Shown: positions 34,853-43,476 of the stretch, piece by piece
How the letters are laid out: every line of letters starts with the position of its first letter
Numbering within the stretch: the stretch's first letter is position 1
NCBI GenBank assembly: GCA_014764515.1
Contig: JACXWD010000002.1
Location: forward strand, 78,760-142,759
DNA length: 64,000 nucleotides
Direction: 5' to 3'
Source of the DNA: Candidatus Polarisedimenticola svalbardensis
GTDB lineage: Bacteria > Acidobacteriota > Polarisedimenticolia > Polarisedimenticolales > Polarisedimenticolaceae
Position numbers and translations under genes: made by a program
Notes under the pieces: model-generated
Told to the model about the DNA's origin: nothing
Database searches by the model: none
The model's input: only the letters and a program-made list of their open reading frames with translations

Positions 34853-35713
34853 TCAATCCAGTATCGCCGCCAGGCGTTTTCTGGCTTCCGGCGATATGTA
34901 ATCCTGACCGGTGATCATTGCATATTTCAGGGCTTCTCCGCACCGGCATTCACGCCGTTCCTGCGGAAGGGCCAGGACCGTCTGCCTGAGCACATCGGCA
35001 GCCAGACGGCTGTTGGCCTTCAGGGTCGCCAGCAGGCCTTTGACCGAGACGTCCTCTTCGTCTTCGTGCCAGCAGTCGTAATCGGTCACCAGCGCCAGGG
35101 TGGCGTAACAGATTTCCGCCTCACGGCTGAGTTTTGCTTCCTGGAGATTGGTCATTCCGATGATGTCTACACCCCATGAACGGTACAACTGCGACTCGGC
35201 CCGGGTGGAAAACGCCGGACCTTCCATGCAGACGTAGGTTCCACCGTCATGGGCCTCCACACCAGCCGCCCGGCTCATGGACAGCATAGTGGATCGAAGT
35301 TCCGGGCAGACCGGATCCGCAAACGAGATATGGGCGGCCACGCCGTTGCCGAAAAATGTCGAAATACGGTTCCTGGTGCGGTCGATGAACTGATCGGGGA
35401 GCACCACCTGCCTGGGGTGGATCGACTCCCGCATCGACCCGACCGCCGAAGCGGACAGGATGCGGTTCACTCCCAATAGCTTCATGGCGTAGATGTTGGC
35501 CCGGTAGTTGATATCCGAGGGCAGCAGCGTATGGTTCCGTCCATGACGTGCCAGGAAGGCGACGGTGCGGTTGCCGATTGTGCCGATTCGGATCCGGTCC
35601 GAGGGATCCCCGAACGGTGTTTTGACTTCGACCTCTTCACAGTCCTGCAGGCCCGCCAGGCCGTAAAGACCGCTTCCGCCCAGAATTCCGATTTCCGCCG
35701 GAGGATAGTTCAT
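34853..35713 (-). CDS. mtnP: S-methyl-5'-thioadenosine phosphorylase
   Basis: 286 residues of the PNP/MTAP family-2 fold. IGILGGSGLYGLAGL, FLARHGRNHTLLPSDINYRANIYA and MEGPAFSTRAESQLYRSWGVDIIGMTNLQEAKLSREAEICYATLALVTDYDCW are the family's phosphate, ribose and base-binding blocks. It splits MTA to adenine and methylthioribose-1-phosphate. Closely related purine nucleoside phosphorylases share these blocks, so substrate preference is an inference. ATG 35713 overlaps the stop of the YyaL-like gene (TGATG); the track uses GTG one codon earlier. ribH follows after 11 nt. Confidence 0.94.
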   Translation of the reverse strand: MNYPPAEIGILGGSGLYGLAGLQDCEEVEVKTPFGDPSDRIRIGTIGNRTVAFLARHGRNHTLLPSDINYRANIYAMKLLGVNRILSASAVGSMRESIHPRQVVLPDQFIDRTRNRISTFFGNGVAAHISFADPVCPELRSTMLSMSRAAGVEAHDGGTYVCMEGPAFSTRAESQLYRSWGVDIIGMTNLQEAKLSREAEICYATLALVTDYDCWHEDEEDVSVKGLLATLKANSRLAADVLRQTVLALPQERRECRCGEALKYAMITGQDYISPEARKRLAAILD

Positions 35714-37632
35714 CACCTTCCGCCTTTCGGGCCGATGTCGGCAAGCTCCGCCAGGATCTGCGCAAGTTCGGCCGGATCCGTCGTTTCCTGCAGACCTCTG
35801 CCACCATCCACCCGGGCCTGTGGCTCGGGGAACGATTCCCCCGGTTCTCTAGAAGCCTGGTCCACAACCAGCCAGCTCAACGGCGCCCGAACCACTGCCT
35901 GGCGGAACGCCTGGACCTTGTCCGAGGCCGGATCGCCTGAAATTGTGACCGTCACCGGCCTGGCCAGCAGTTCCTCTACCGCCAGTCCGGCGACTACACC
36001 GTGTACCCGGAACATGGCGAGAGAACCGGCGTATTCGGCCAGCAGATCCGCCGCTTCCAGCAAGTTGCGCTGCCCTGCTCCCAGGTGGCCCAGACGGATC
36101 ATGGTGCGGGCCAGTTGGATGTTTGCCCTGAACGGCATCCGTCGGGTGTTCAGCAGCCCGACCGGATCCGGTTCGGGGATATGATCCCGGAAGCGGGTTT
36201 CGCCCGGCAGCCGGAAGTTGTTGATGCAGTATTGGATGATGTTCAGGCTGGCGTCATAGTACCGGCGGTCGCCGCTGCTCTGATAGGCGTCCAGGAGGAA
36301 GAAGGCGACATCGGCCTGGGTCTCGAGAAAAGTGTGGTCCGTGGGCGAGGGCGCCAGGACATGGCGGACGCCGCGCCCGGGTCGGTACCCTTCTTTCAAA
36401 ACCCGGTCCAGAGCCTGATGCCCTGCCGTGGTCATTGCCGGCAGGTTCAGGACGATCCCGGCCCGGATCAGAGCGGCGCCGGCCTGTGCATTGGGAGCCG
36501 AGAGAACCAGTTGATCCACCTCCGGCTCTTTCGCCGACTGCAGAGGCCGGGTCCAGTACCCGCCGCCGTTCTCCGATTCAAAATCGGCGGTTTGACCCAG
36601 GTAGAATCCACCTTTCGGATCCGCCAGTTTTTCCATGATGAACCGTCCCGCACCGGCAGCAGCATCCCGGTAGAGCTCCGAGGGCTGGTCCAGGTATGCC
36701 AGCGTCAGCTGGTGCAGGAAGGCGGCATTGCGATCCAGGAGCTTCTCGTACTGGATCCCGCTCCAGTCCTGCGCCGCTGCCATGCGGTGGACGCCGCCAT
36801 GTACTCCATCATGTAACGGTCCGGAGAGCAGGGCCGGCAGGTAGTTGGCGGTGAGTTCCGCCATGGCAGGCAGATACCTGGCTCGCCGGATCCGTGCGTA
36901 TTCCGGAAGTCCCGGGATGACGAACTTGGGCGCCAGTCCGAACCCGCCGTCGGAACGGTCCCAGTTTGCGGAGATCCACTGGAACATGATGTCCGATGCA
37001 TCGGTATCCGGTTCACCGCTGATCGGGTCCTCGGGCTGGACCATTCCGGCCCACTCCTGTCCCACGTGGGTCAGGAATTTGGTCCATTGATCGAAGTAGA
37101 TATTGCCCTGCTCCAGGAGAAACAGCATGCGCTCCTGGTCCACCGCACCGATGGTAATCGGCATGCCTTCCCCAGTCGGCGTGTTGTTGGTAATCAGGGG
37201 GTTGCCGGTTGGAAGCAGCAGGGACATGACCGGCATGGTTCCGGTCTGGTAGCGCTCCACGATGTCCGGTCGTTGGTCGCCATTGACGTAAATCGTCAGG
37301 TAGCCCTGGTTAAGCCGTTCCTGGATGGCCGCCTCACCTACAAGCTCTTCACGGGTGCGATGGGCATCGAGGTTCCATCTGGAATCGATGAAGAGGAACA
37401 CAGGCTTGTTGAACAGCGTGGCCCGCTGGAAGGTGCGCGAGGCCCACGGATACCAGTAGTTGCGGTGAACCAGTTCTTCCGGCGGCCAGGAGGCAAACTG
37501 CTGCTGGACAGGTACGTCGAAGTCGATGGCCCGTACCGACTGGGAAACTGCAGGACCCGGGGATCCGGGAACCAATAGCACTCCAAGAACCAGGACTCGT
37601 ACCGACTGGGCGCAAAATGCCCGGAATTTCAT
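35713..37632 (-). CDS. Secreted YyaL/SSP411-like (DUF255) protein lacking the thioredoxin cysteines
   Basis: 639 residues. A signal peptide (about 1-30, VRVLVLGVLLVPGSPGPAVS) is followed by a thioredoxin-like domain (about 50-190: ATLFNKPVFLFIDSRWNLDAHR, then QTGTMPVMSLLLPTGNPL). The larger alpha/alpha-toroid part carries SSP411 landmarks DGGFGLAPKFVIPGL, VHGGVHRM, YEKLLDRNAAFLHQLTLAYL and GGFYLGQTADFE. In typical members the N-domain has a CHWC motif; here that position reads SRWN and no redox Cys pair is seen, so it is probably not a disulfide enzyme. The start at MKFRAFCAQS has GGAG 5 nt upstream. A strong promoter lies at 37685-37713. It is the first gene of the long minus-strand block. 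Function is unknown. Confidence 0.85.
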   Translation of the reverse strand: MKFRAFCAQSVRVLVLGVLLVPGSPGPAVSQSVRAIDFDVPVQQQFASWPPEELVHRNYWYPWASRTFQRATLFNKPVFLFIDSRWNLDAHRTREELVGEAAIQERLNQGYLTIYVNGDQRPDIVERYQTGTMPVMSLLLPTGNPLITNNTPTGEGMPITIGAVDQERMLFLLEQGNIYFDQWTKFLTHVGQEWAGMVQPEDPISGEPDTDASDIMFQWISANWDRSDGGFGLAPKFVIPGLPEYARIRRARYLPAMAELTANYLPALLSGPLHDGVHGGVHRMAAAQDWSGIQYEKLLDRNAAFLHQLTLAYLDQPSELYRDAAAGAGRFIMEKLADPKGGFYLGQTADFESENGGGYWTRPLQSAKEPEVDQLVLSAPNAQAGAALIRAGIVLNLPAMTTAGHQALDRVLKEGYRPGRGVRHVLAPSPTDHTFLETQADVAFFLLDAYQSSGDRRYYDASLNIIQYCINNFRLPGETRFRDHIPEPDPVGLLNTRRMPFRANIQLARTMIRLGHLGAGQRNLLEAADLLAEYAGSLAMFRVHGVVAGLAVEELLARPVTVTISGDPASDKVQAFRQAVVRAPLSWLVVDQASREPGESFPEPQARVDGGRGLQETTDPAELAQILAELADIGPKGGR

Positions 37633-37676
37633 GGTTTCTCCGTTGACCCGAAACAGGTTCCGATCCGATCCGGCAT

Positions 37677-37683
37677 AAAAAAA
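37677..37683 (-). promoter_or_regulatory. T7 tract at the predicted transcription start of the YyaL-mtnP block
   Basis: On the minus strand seven T residues begin two bases after the -10 box, so the predicted start falls in the run. In enteric pyrimidine genes such tracts allow reiterative (slipped) initiation; whether that happens here is unknown. Confidence 0.3.
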
Positions 37684-37684
37684 C

Positions 37685-37713
37685 ATTATTGGAACGGTTC
37701 GGTCAGGTGTCAA
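37685..37713 (-). promoter_or_regulatory. Promoter of the 37632-19409 gene block
   Basis: Minus strand: perfect TTGACA (37713-37708), 17-nt spacer, AATAAT (37690-37685). It is the best promoter in the divergent region and reads into the YyaL-like gene and probably on through mtnP and its followers. Confidence 0.65.
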
Positions 37714-37737
37714 GCAGGTGCGCCTGTCACATTTTTA

Positions 37738-37765
37738 TTGCACTATATCTACTTCGCTGTATCTT
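37738..37765 (+). promoter_or_regulatory. Weak candidate promoter of the diguanylate cyclase gene
   Basis: TTGCAC, 16-nt spacer, TATCTT in an A/T-rich stretch (37730-37800) upstream of ATG 37813. The boxes match only 3 and 4 of 6 positions. Confidence 0.28.
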
Positions 37766-37812
37766 TAAAGTCGCAAGCCGGTAATTACATTTCCGTATTG
37801 CGCGTAAGGCAT

Positions 37813-39600
37813 ATGCAGCAAAACAAGCAAGCCGAATATTCTGCGGTGAGCCGGATCGGTGTACAGTCACTGGCGGTTCTGGCGACATTGGCGGCTACAG
37901 TTCAGGAAGGCCGAACTGCAGGGGAATTACTCCCTGTCGCCCTTGCTTTGTGCCTGTTTTCAGCGGTAGCGGCCTGGATCTGGATACGTACGGACCGGGG
38001 GCATGTGATCCGATTCGCTCCCGCCTTCGCCCTGGCCGGATGGATCGCATTGACACCGGCAGCCGGACTCTGGATCTGCCTGGCCGCGCTTCTGGTCAAC
38101 CCCAACGCCATATCCGGTCGGATATCGGTTCGCTCAGCCAACACCGTGGCGGTCACCGTTGCCATCCTGGCAGCGTACGCAGCGGCCCGGTTGTTTTCCG
38201 CCCCCGGCCCGGTTCTCCCGGTACCGTCCATGATTCAGGCGCCGGTGTTGTACCTGATCCTCTCCGGTCTGGCAGTAGGCGGCGGCTGGCTGATCCTTAG
38301 CGTACTGACACGCTCACCGGTGCCTCCTGGAGGAAGTTTCTCGATTCATGCCGTGTTCCTTGAGATGTTGAACATCCCCCTGGCCATTCTCCTTGCGTCC
38401 TACATTGTGCCGGAGCTTCGCCTGTGGCCTTTCCTGCTGTTCTCATGCCTCATCCTCCTGGGAGCCTGGGCGCTCAGGAAACTGGCCGTAGTTAGATCCG
38501 AGTTGCAGAGTTCCAACGATGCACTGGCCGCACGTGTCAGCGAACTTGCCACGCTGCACTCCATCGGACGGGAGATCGTCTCTTCGCTGGATCTTCAGAA
38601 AGTCTTCATTATCGTTGAGAGAGAGTGCCGCAAGATCCTGGACATCTCTCGTTTTTCCATTGCGTTGACCGAACCAGCAGGGGGTCATCTTGAGAACGTC
38701 TACTTCCACACCCGTGGGGAAGCCGGCGGGAAGGGCGGCCCGGTGCGCCGCATCGAAAAGTGGGTGGCGGCTGAAAAACGAGGTATGCGGATCGGCCACG
38801 GACAGGATGAGCTTACCCGGCGTGGCCTGCACCATGCCGGTGGACCCGGAGATTACCCATCAACCCTGGCGATTCCTCTGATCGTCGAGGAAAGGGTCGT
38901 AGGCGTACTGATGGTCCAGAGCGTCCTGCGAAACGCCTATGACGAACACCACCTTGCCGTACTCACGACCATAGCCCAGCAGGCGGCGGTCGCCATTGAA
39001 AACGCCAAAAACTATCGCATGGCAACGGTAGATTCACTGACAGGCGTTTCCCTTAGAGATTACTTCTTCCAGCGAGTCAAAGACGAACACCACAGGGCGT
39101 CCCGCTATCACAGCCGCTTCGCCCTTCTTATGATCGACCTGGACGGTTTCAAAGCGATCAATGACGCCCATGGTCACCAGGTCGGCGACCGCTATCTGAG
39201 TCTTCTCGGAAGTGAAATCCGCTCCCACCTGCGCTCGGCGGACATCGCCTGCCGTTACGGCGGCGACGAATTCTGCGTCCTGTTGCCGGAAACCGGGTTC
39301 GAGGGCGCCCAGACCATCGCAGAACGATTACGCCGTTCCGTGGCGAAGCTTAAAGTGCAGCTAGACGGGGAGACTGCGTCCACAACGGCCAGCATCGGTA
39401 TGGCCATCTTCCCGGAACATGGCGCCGACAGCCTGGCTTCTCTCCTGAAGCATGCGGACCAGGCGTTGTACCGGGCAAAGCGCCAGGGGAAAGATCAGGT
39501 TCTCCCGTTCGCGCCGCGGCAAGACAAGTCGTCGCCTACCGGCAGTCGCCCAAAACCTCAAGAACAGAGCGCCCGACCCGCCGGAAGAAACGTTCGCTGA
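37813..39600 (+). CDS. Membrane GAF-GGDEF diguanylate cyclase
   Basis: 595 residues. About six to seven hydrophobic helices fill residues 15-225. A short coiled-coil (about 225-250, LAVVRSELQSSNDALAARVSELATLH) leads to a GAF domain (about 245-400, with GREIVSSLDLQKVFIIVERECRKIL and IPLIVEERVVGVLMVQS). The GGDEF domain (about 405-565) has an intact active site RYGGDEF and an inhibitory I-site RSAD five residues before it. It should make c-di-GMP and be product-inhibited. The start ATG 37813 has AAGG 5 nt upstream; the track's TTG at 37738 has no Shine-Dalgarno sequence and sits in the proposed promoter. The last 65 nt overlap the epimerase gene tail to tail. Confidence 0.93.
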   Translation: MQQNKQAEYSAVSRIGVQSLAVLATLAATVQEGRTAGELLPVALALCLFSAVAAWIWIRTDRGHVIRFAPAFALAGWIALTPAAGLWICLAALLVNPNAISGRISVRSANTVAVTVAILAAYAAARLFSAPGPVLPVPSMIQAPVLYLILSGLAVGGGWLILSVLTRSPVPPGGSFSIHAVFLEMLNIPLAILLASYIVPELRLWPFLLFSCLILLGAWALRKLAVVRSELQSSNDALAARVSELATLHSIGREIVSSLDLQKVFIIVERECRKILDISRFSIALTEPAGGHLENVYFHTRGEAGGKGGPVRRIEKWVAAEKRGMRIGHGQDELTRRGLHHAGGPGDYPSTLAIPLIVEERVVGVLMVQSVLRNAYDEHHLAVLTTIAQQAAVAIENAKNYRMATVDSLTGVSLRDYFFQRVKDEHHRASRYHSRFALLMIDLDGFKAINDAHGHQVGDRYLSLLGSEIRSHLRSADIACRYGGDEFCVLLPETGFEGAQTIAERLRRSVAKLKVQLDGETASTTASIGMAIFPEHGADSLASLLKHADQALYRAKRQGKDQVLPFAPRQDKSSPTGSRPKPQEQSARPAGRNVR

Positions 39601-40264
39601 GGGACGGAATGTCCCCGCTGGTCCGATCCAGGAGTACGCGCTCGATCCGGCTCATAGGCAGAAAGACGACCGAGGGCCCCACCACACTCTCTTCTCCCCT
39701 CTCGACCTGGGAGATCCAGTCGTCGAACGAGCCGAGATCGATCCCTTCCAGGACGATTCCCGAAGCATCCAGGGAGCGCAGGACCCCCCATATTTTTTCT
39801 TGAGGATCACGAAGATAGGCCAGGACAGTTTCGCCGGGAGCCATGGTTCCAGGTGCGTCCTTGCGGTCAGCTTCCTCCACCAGTTCCACAAGCACCCCTC
39901 CGCACGATCGGGGATGGAGGAAACCGACCCTGCTGCCGTCGGCCCCCGGCTGGGCTCCCCCGTGAAGAACCTGGAATCCGGCTTCCTCCAGGGCGCCCAG
40001 AAGGGAGTCCAGCTCCGTAACCTGGAGTGCGATGTGGTGGATGCCCTCGCCTCTTTTTTCGATATACCGGCCTACCGGGGAATCCCCGTCAGTCGGCTCC
40101 AGCAGCTCTATGCTCGATTCGCCTACCGGCAAAAAGGAGACCTGCACTTTTTCCGAGGCCAGTAGCTCCGTCTCGCCCGGCTTGAGCCCCAGAGCCTTCC
40201 AGAACCTGAGTCGCTCATCGAGGCTCTTCACCGCGATACCGATATGGTTGATCTTGGCGATCAT
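39536..40264 (-). CDS. Methylmalonyl-CoA epimerase fused to a C-terminal domain of unknown function
   Basis: 242 residues. Residues 1-140 are a full vicinal-oxygen-chelate epimerase: MIAKINHIGIAVKSLDERLRFW opens with the metal His, EGIHHIALQV holds the second, and GVLVELVEE the catalytic/metal Glu. It interconverts (S)- and (R)-methylmalonyl-CoA. Ordinary epimerases end here. Residues about 150-242 add a compact beta-rich domain (GETVLAYLRDPQEKIWGVLRSL, GIDLGSFDDWISQV, VVFLPMSRIERVLLD) that to my eye resembles a small Sm-like barrel; I cannot confirm this. An internal Met starts that domain. GGAGG is 4 nt before ATG 40264, which overlaps the meaB stop (ATGA). Its 3' end overlaps the cyclase gene. 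Confidence 0.9.
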   Translation of the reverse strand: MIAKINHIGIAVKSLDERLRFWKALGLKPGETELLASEKVQVSFLPVGESSIELLEPTDGDSPVGRYIEKRGEGIHHIALQVTELDSLLGALEEAGFQVLHGGAQPGADGSRVGFLHPRSCGGVLVELVEEADRKDAPGTMAPGETVLAYLRDPQEKIWGVLRSLDASGIVLEGIDLGSFDDWISQVERGEESVVGPSVVFLPMSRIERVLLDRTSGDIPSLSERFFRRVGRSVLEVLGDCR

Positions 40265-41214
40265 CGTACCTCCACCCTGGCCAGGACCTGTCCGACGGCG
40301 GTGTACGGATCCGTCGAACGGTCGGCGATGCGATCCAGCAGCCGTTCCAGGTCTTGTCCTTGAAATACTTTTTCCATCACCCTGGCGGAAAGCCTTTCCG
40401 ACAGAATGGTCCTGAATCGAGCCTCGGCTCTCTCCTTGCGCCGGCGGTCTTTCCTGGAGTCGTCGGCGCTGCGAATGAATTCCTGGATGCCCCGGCACAA
40501 CTCTTCCACGCCCTCGTTCCGAACGGCTACGGTCTTCAGGATCTCAGGACGGAAGTTCTGCGGACCGCTGGCCAGGGAGAGCATGTATTCCAGGTCGGTG
40601 ATCAGACGGTCCGCCCCGGGCTTGTCCGCCTTGTTGATCACGAACAGATCGGCAATCTCAAGGATGCCCGCCTTGATCGCCTGGATATCGTCCCCCATGC
40701 CCGGCACCAGCACCACACAGACCGCGTCGGCGGCTCGAACGACTTCGATTTCGTCTTGTCCAACACCGACGGTTTCCACGATTACCGGGTCATACCCTGC
40801 GGTATCCATCAGGTCGATGGCGTCGGCCGAGGCTCTGGAAAGGCCGCCCAGACAGCCCCGGGTCGCCATGGAGCGGATGAACACTCCGTCATCCAGGGCG
40901 TGTTCCTGCATCCGGATGCGGTCGCCCAGGATTGCTCCTCCGGAATATGCCGAAGAAGGGTCGACGGCGATCACCCCGACTCTGTGGCCGGCACGGCGGA
41001 AAGATCCGACCATACGATCCACGAGGCTTGATTTCCCGGCTCCGGGAGATCCGGTCACGCCGATCACTGTCGCTTTACCGGTATGGGGAAACGCCTCCTT
41101 GAGCAACTCCACCGCGCCGGGGGCGTTCTCCTCGACCATGCTGATCCCTCTGGCAAGGGCGCGGACCGAGCCGCTGCGCAAGGCTTCAACCAGTGCGGTC
41201 GGCTGTTTCAACAC
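40261..41214 (-). CDS. meaB: Methylmalonyl-CoA mutase-associated GTPase MeaB
   Basis: 317 residues of the G3E/MeaB (ArgK) family. It has the P-loop GVTGSPGAGKSSLVDRM (about 50-66), a switch region VDPSSAYSGGAILGDRIRM, VETVGVGQDEIEV and the base-recognition NKADKPGAD. MeaB protects and reloads B12-dependent methylmalonyl-CoA mutase. The start is GTG 41214 with GAGGG 6 nt upstream. It overlaps the epimerase by 4 nt and follows the acyl-CoA dehydrogenase by 7 nt. The mutase itself is not in the window, but this pair implies a methylmalonyl-CoA/propionate pathway. Confidence 0.96.
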   Translation of the reverse strand: MLKQPTALVEALRSGSVRALARGISMVEENAPGAVELLKEAFPHTGKATVIGVTGSPGAGKSSLVDRMVGSFRRAGHRVGVIAVDPSSAYSGGAILGDRIRMQEHALDDGVFIRSMATRGCLGGLSRASADAIDLMDTAGYDPVIVETVGVGQDEIEVVRAADAVCVVLVPGMGDDIQAIKAGILEIADLFVINKADKPGADRLITDLEYMLSLASGPQNFRPEILKTVAVRNEGVEELCRGIQEFIRSADDSRKDRRRKERAEARFRTILSERLSARVMEKVFQGQDLERLLDRIADRSTDPYTAVGQVLARVEVR

Positions 41215-41221
41215 TGCACCC

Positions 41222-42370
41222 TCAACCCAGGTCGGCGATCAATTGCCGTGCAATGACCATGCGCTGGATTTCGCTGGTGCCTTCGCCGATGGTGCAGAGC
41301 TTCATGTCGCGGTAGTACTTTTCCGCAGGGAAGTCCTTGACGTACCCGTATCCTCCGAAGATCTGCAGGGCGCGGTCGGCGACCCACACGCCGACTTCGG
41401 ATGCATACAGTTTGGCCATGGCCGATTGCCGGGTGGTCCGCATACGGTTGTCTTTCATCCACGCCGCCTTGTAGGTCATCAGGCTGGCCGCTTCAAGGCG
41501 GGTCGCCATGTCGGCCAGCATGAACCGTATCGCCTGGAAGTCACCTACCGGACGGCCGAACTGTTCCCGCTCCCGGGAGTACTTCAAGGCGGCCTCGAAC
41601 GCCCCCCAGCCCATTCCGAGGGCCAACGCGGCGATGGATATCCGGCCACCGTCCAGGATCTTCATGGCGTCAACGAACCCCATGCCCCGTTCCCCCACCA
41701 TCTGCGATGAGGGCACGCGGCAGTCATCCATGATGACCTCTGCGGTGTCCGAGGCCCTGAGGCCCATCTTGTTTTCCTTTTTGCCTGGACGGAAGCCGGG
41801 AGTTCCGGTTTCGATGGCGAAGGCCGATATCCCCTTGTTCCCCTTGTCGGCATCGGTTACGGCAAACACCACGGTCAGGTCCGAAACCGAACCATGGGTG
41901 GTGAACGTTTTCGAGCCGTTCAGGATCCAGTGCTCACCGTCCTGAACCGCCACCGTCCGGGTGCCGGCAGCATCGGATCCTGCCGTCGGCTCTGTCAGGC
42001 TCCAGGCGCCGATCCATTCCCCCGTTGCGAGCTTCGGGACGTATCGGCTGCGCTGGTCGTCGTTGCCGTGACGGTAGATATGATTTGTGCACAGGGAGTT
42101 GTGCGCCGCAACGGAGATCCCGATCGATCCGTCGACCCGGGAGAGCTCCTCCACGATGGTGACGTACTCGGCGTACCCCATGCCGGCTCCGCCCAACTCT
42201 TCGGGGAAAAGAACGCCCAGGAATCCCAGGTCGCCGCATTTCCGAAGTACTTCCCGGGGAAACTCCTGCGATTCGTCGAATTCCATCATGGTGGGGCGGA
42301 TTTCCGCCTCAGCGAATTCCCGCACGGTTCTGCGGAGCAGGTCCTGATCCTCACTAAAGCCGAATTCCAC
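41222..42370 (-). CDS. Acyl-CoA dehydrogenase
   Basis: 382 residues, the size of short-chain or butyryl-type dehydrogenases. FAD-binding motifs [14 protein letters not shown] and [10 protein letters not shown] are present (about 125-165), then [24 protein letters not shown]. Near the C-terminus [39 protein letters not shown] includes the catalytic-base Glu in IGEGTSE. It oxidises an acyl-CoA to the enoyl-CoA and passes electrons to ETF. The chain-length preference is not readable; the meaB-epimerase context suggests short or branched substrates. The start is GTG 42370 with AGGAGG 6 nt upstream. Confidence 0.95.
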   Translation of the reverse strand: MEFGFSEDQDLLRRTVREFAEAEIRPTMMEFDESQEFPREVLRKCGDLGFLGVLFPEELGGAGMGYAEYVTIVEELSRVDGSIGISVAAHNSLCTNHIYRHGNDDQRSRYVPKLATGEWIGAWSLTEPTAGSDAAGTRTVAVQDGEHWILNGSKTFTTHGSVSDLTVVFAVTDADKGNKGISAFAIETGTPGFRPGKKENKMGLRASDTAEVIMDDCRVPSSQMVGERGMGFVDAMKILDGGRISIAALALGMGWGAFEAALKYSREREQFGRPVGDFQAIRFMLADMATRLEAASLMTYKAAWMKDNRMRTTRQSAMAKLYASEVGVWVADRALQIFGGYGYVKDFPAEKYYRDMKLCTIGEGTSEIQRMVIARQLIADLG

Positions 42371-42420
42371 GGTGAGCCTCCTGACAATCGGGATCGATCG
42401 AAGCTAGAAACGGCTGAATA

Positions 42421-43458
42421 TTATGACATACCAGGTCCGTCCGGCAGCGCGGCGATCGACTCCACCGCATGCCGGATATCGTCTTCCCCTACGTCCAGAT
42501 GGGTAACGAGGCGAATCCGGCCCGAACCCATGCCGATCCCCAGGACCTGTCGCTCCGCCAGAGCCGAGAGAATGGAGCCGGCGTCGAACGGCTCCACCAC
42601 CTCGGCAACAACGATGTTGGTGACGACTTTTTCGAGGTCGATGCTGAAAGCGGGGTGATCCGCCATGGCCACCGCCAGCTTCCTGGCCCGCTCATGGTCC
42701 TCGCCCAGTCGCCCCACATGGTGCTCCAGGGCGTAAATACCTGCTGCGGCCAGGATTCCGCTCTGCCGCATCCCTCCTCCCATCCGTTTCCGGACGATCC
42801 TGGCTTCCCGCATCAGGTCGGCGGATCCGCACAGCAGGGAGCCGACCGGCGCCCCCAGGCCTTTGGAGAGGCAGAACATGGCGGTATCGAACCGGGACGC
42901 CAGGTCTGCAGGGCTGCATGCCAGGGCGGCTGCCGCGTTGAAAATCCTGGCGCCGTCCAGGTGGGTGCGGATGTGGTGGCGCTCCGCAAGCTCCAGAAGC
43001 GCTGTGGTGACGTTCACATCCAGGACGGTTCCGCCTGCATGATTGGCAGTGTTTTCAAGGGCCAGCAGGGTCGGACGGGCCATGTAGTAGATTTCAGGTG
43101 CGATGGCCTGTTCCAGCTGTGGCGGAGACGGCGCGCCGGACTCTCCCTCGAGGACGCGGGGCACGGTTCCGCTCCAGGCCGCCATCGCCCCCAATTCGTA
43201 GTTGTAGATGTGAGAGCTGCGATCCAGCAGAACATCATCGCCTGGAGAGGTGTGCAGGTGAACGGCGACCTGGTTCCCCATGGTGCCGGTCGGTACGAAC
43301 AATGCCGCCTCGAAACCCAGGCGATCCGCCGCCATCGCCTCCAGCCTCCGGACCGTAGGGTCTTCTCCGAACACGTCGTCGCCGACTTCGGCTCCGGCCA
43401 TGGCCCTCCGCATCCCTTCGGACGGACGGGTCAGTGTGTCACTGCGCAGATCAACCAT
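42421..43458 (-). CDS. ltaE: Low-specificity L-threonine aldolase
   Basis: 345 residues, fold-type I PLP enzyme. It has MVDLRSDTLTRPSEGMRRAM at the start, GDDVFGEDPTVRRLE, FVPTGTMGNQVAV, HLDGARIFNAA and the PLP-Lys region FCLSKGLGAPVGS. It cleaves threonine and allo-threonine to glycine and acetaldehyde. The start is ATG 43458 because AGGAGG is 6 nt upstream; the track's TTG lies inside that spacer. It follows hemW by 18 nt and precedes the acyl-CoA dehydrogenase by 50 nt, so it may be the link between the two parts of the minus-strand series. Confidence 0.95.
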   Translation of the reverse strand: MVDLRSDTLTRPSEGMRRAMAGAEVGDDVFGEDPTVRRLEAMAADRLGFEAALFVPTGTMGNQVAVHLHTSPGDDVLLDRSSHIYNYELGAMAAWSGTVPRVLEGESGAPSPPQLEQAIAPEIYYMARPTLLALENTANHAGGTVLDVNVTTALLELAERHHIRTHLDGARIFNAAAALACSPADLASRFDTAMFCLSKGLGAPVGSLLCGSADLMREARIVRKRMGGGMRQSGILAAAGIYALEHHVGRLGEDHERARKLAVAMADHPAFSIDLEKVVTNIVVAEVVEPFDAGSILSALAERQVLGIGMGSGRIRLVTHLDVGEDDIRHAVESIAALPDGPGMS

Positions 43459-43476
43459 CGCCAACCTCCTGGTCGC

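Noticed and set aside
40406-41710. 434-codon + strand frame opposite meaB and the acyl-CoA dehydrogenase
   Set aside because: It spans the junction of two well-supported genes on the other strand and has no recognisable domain.
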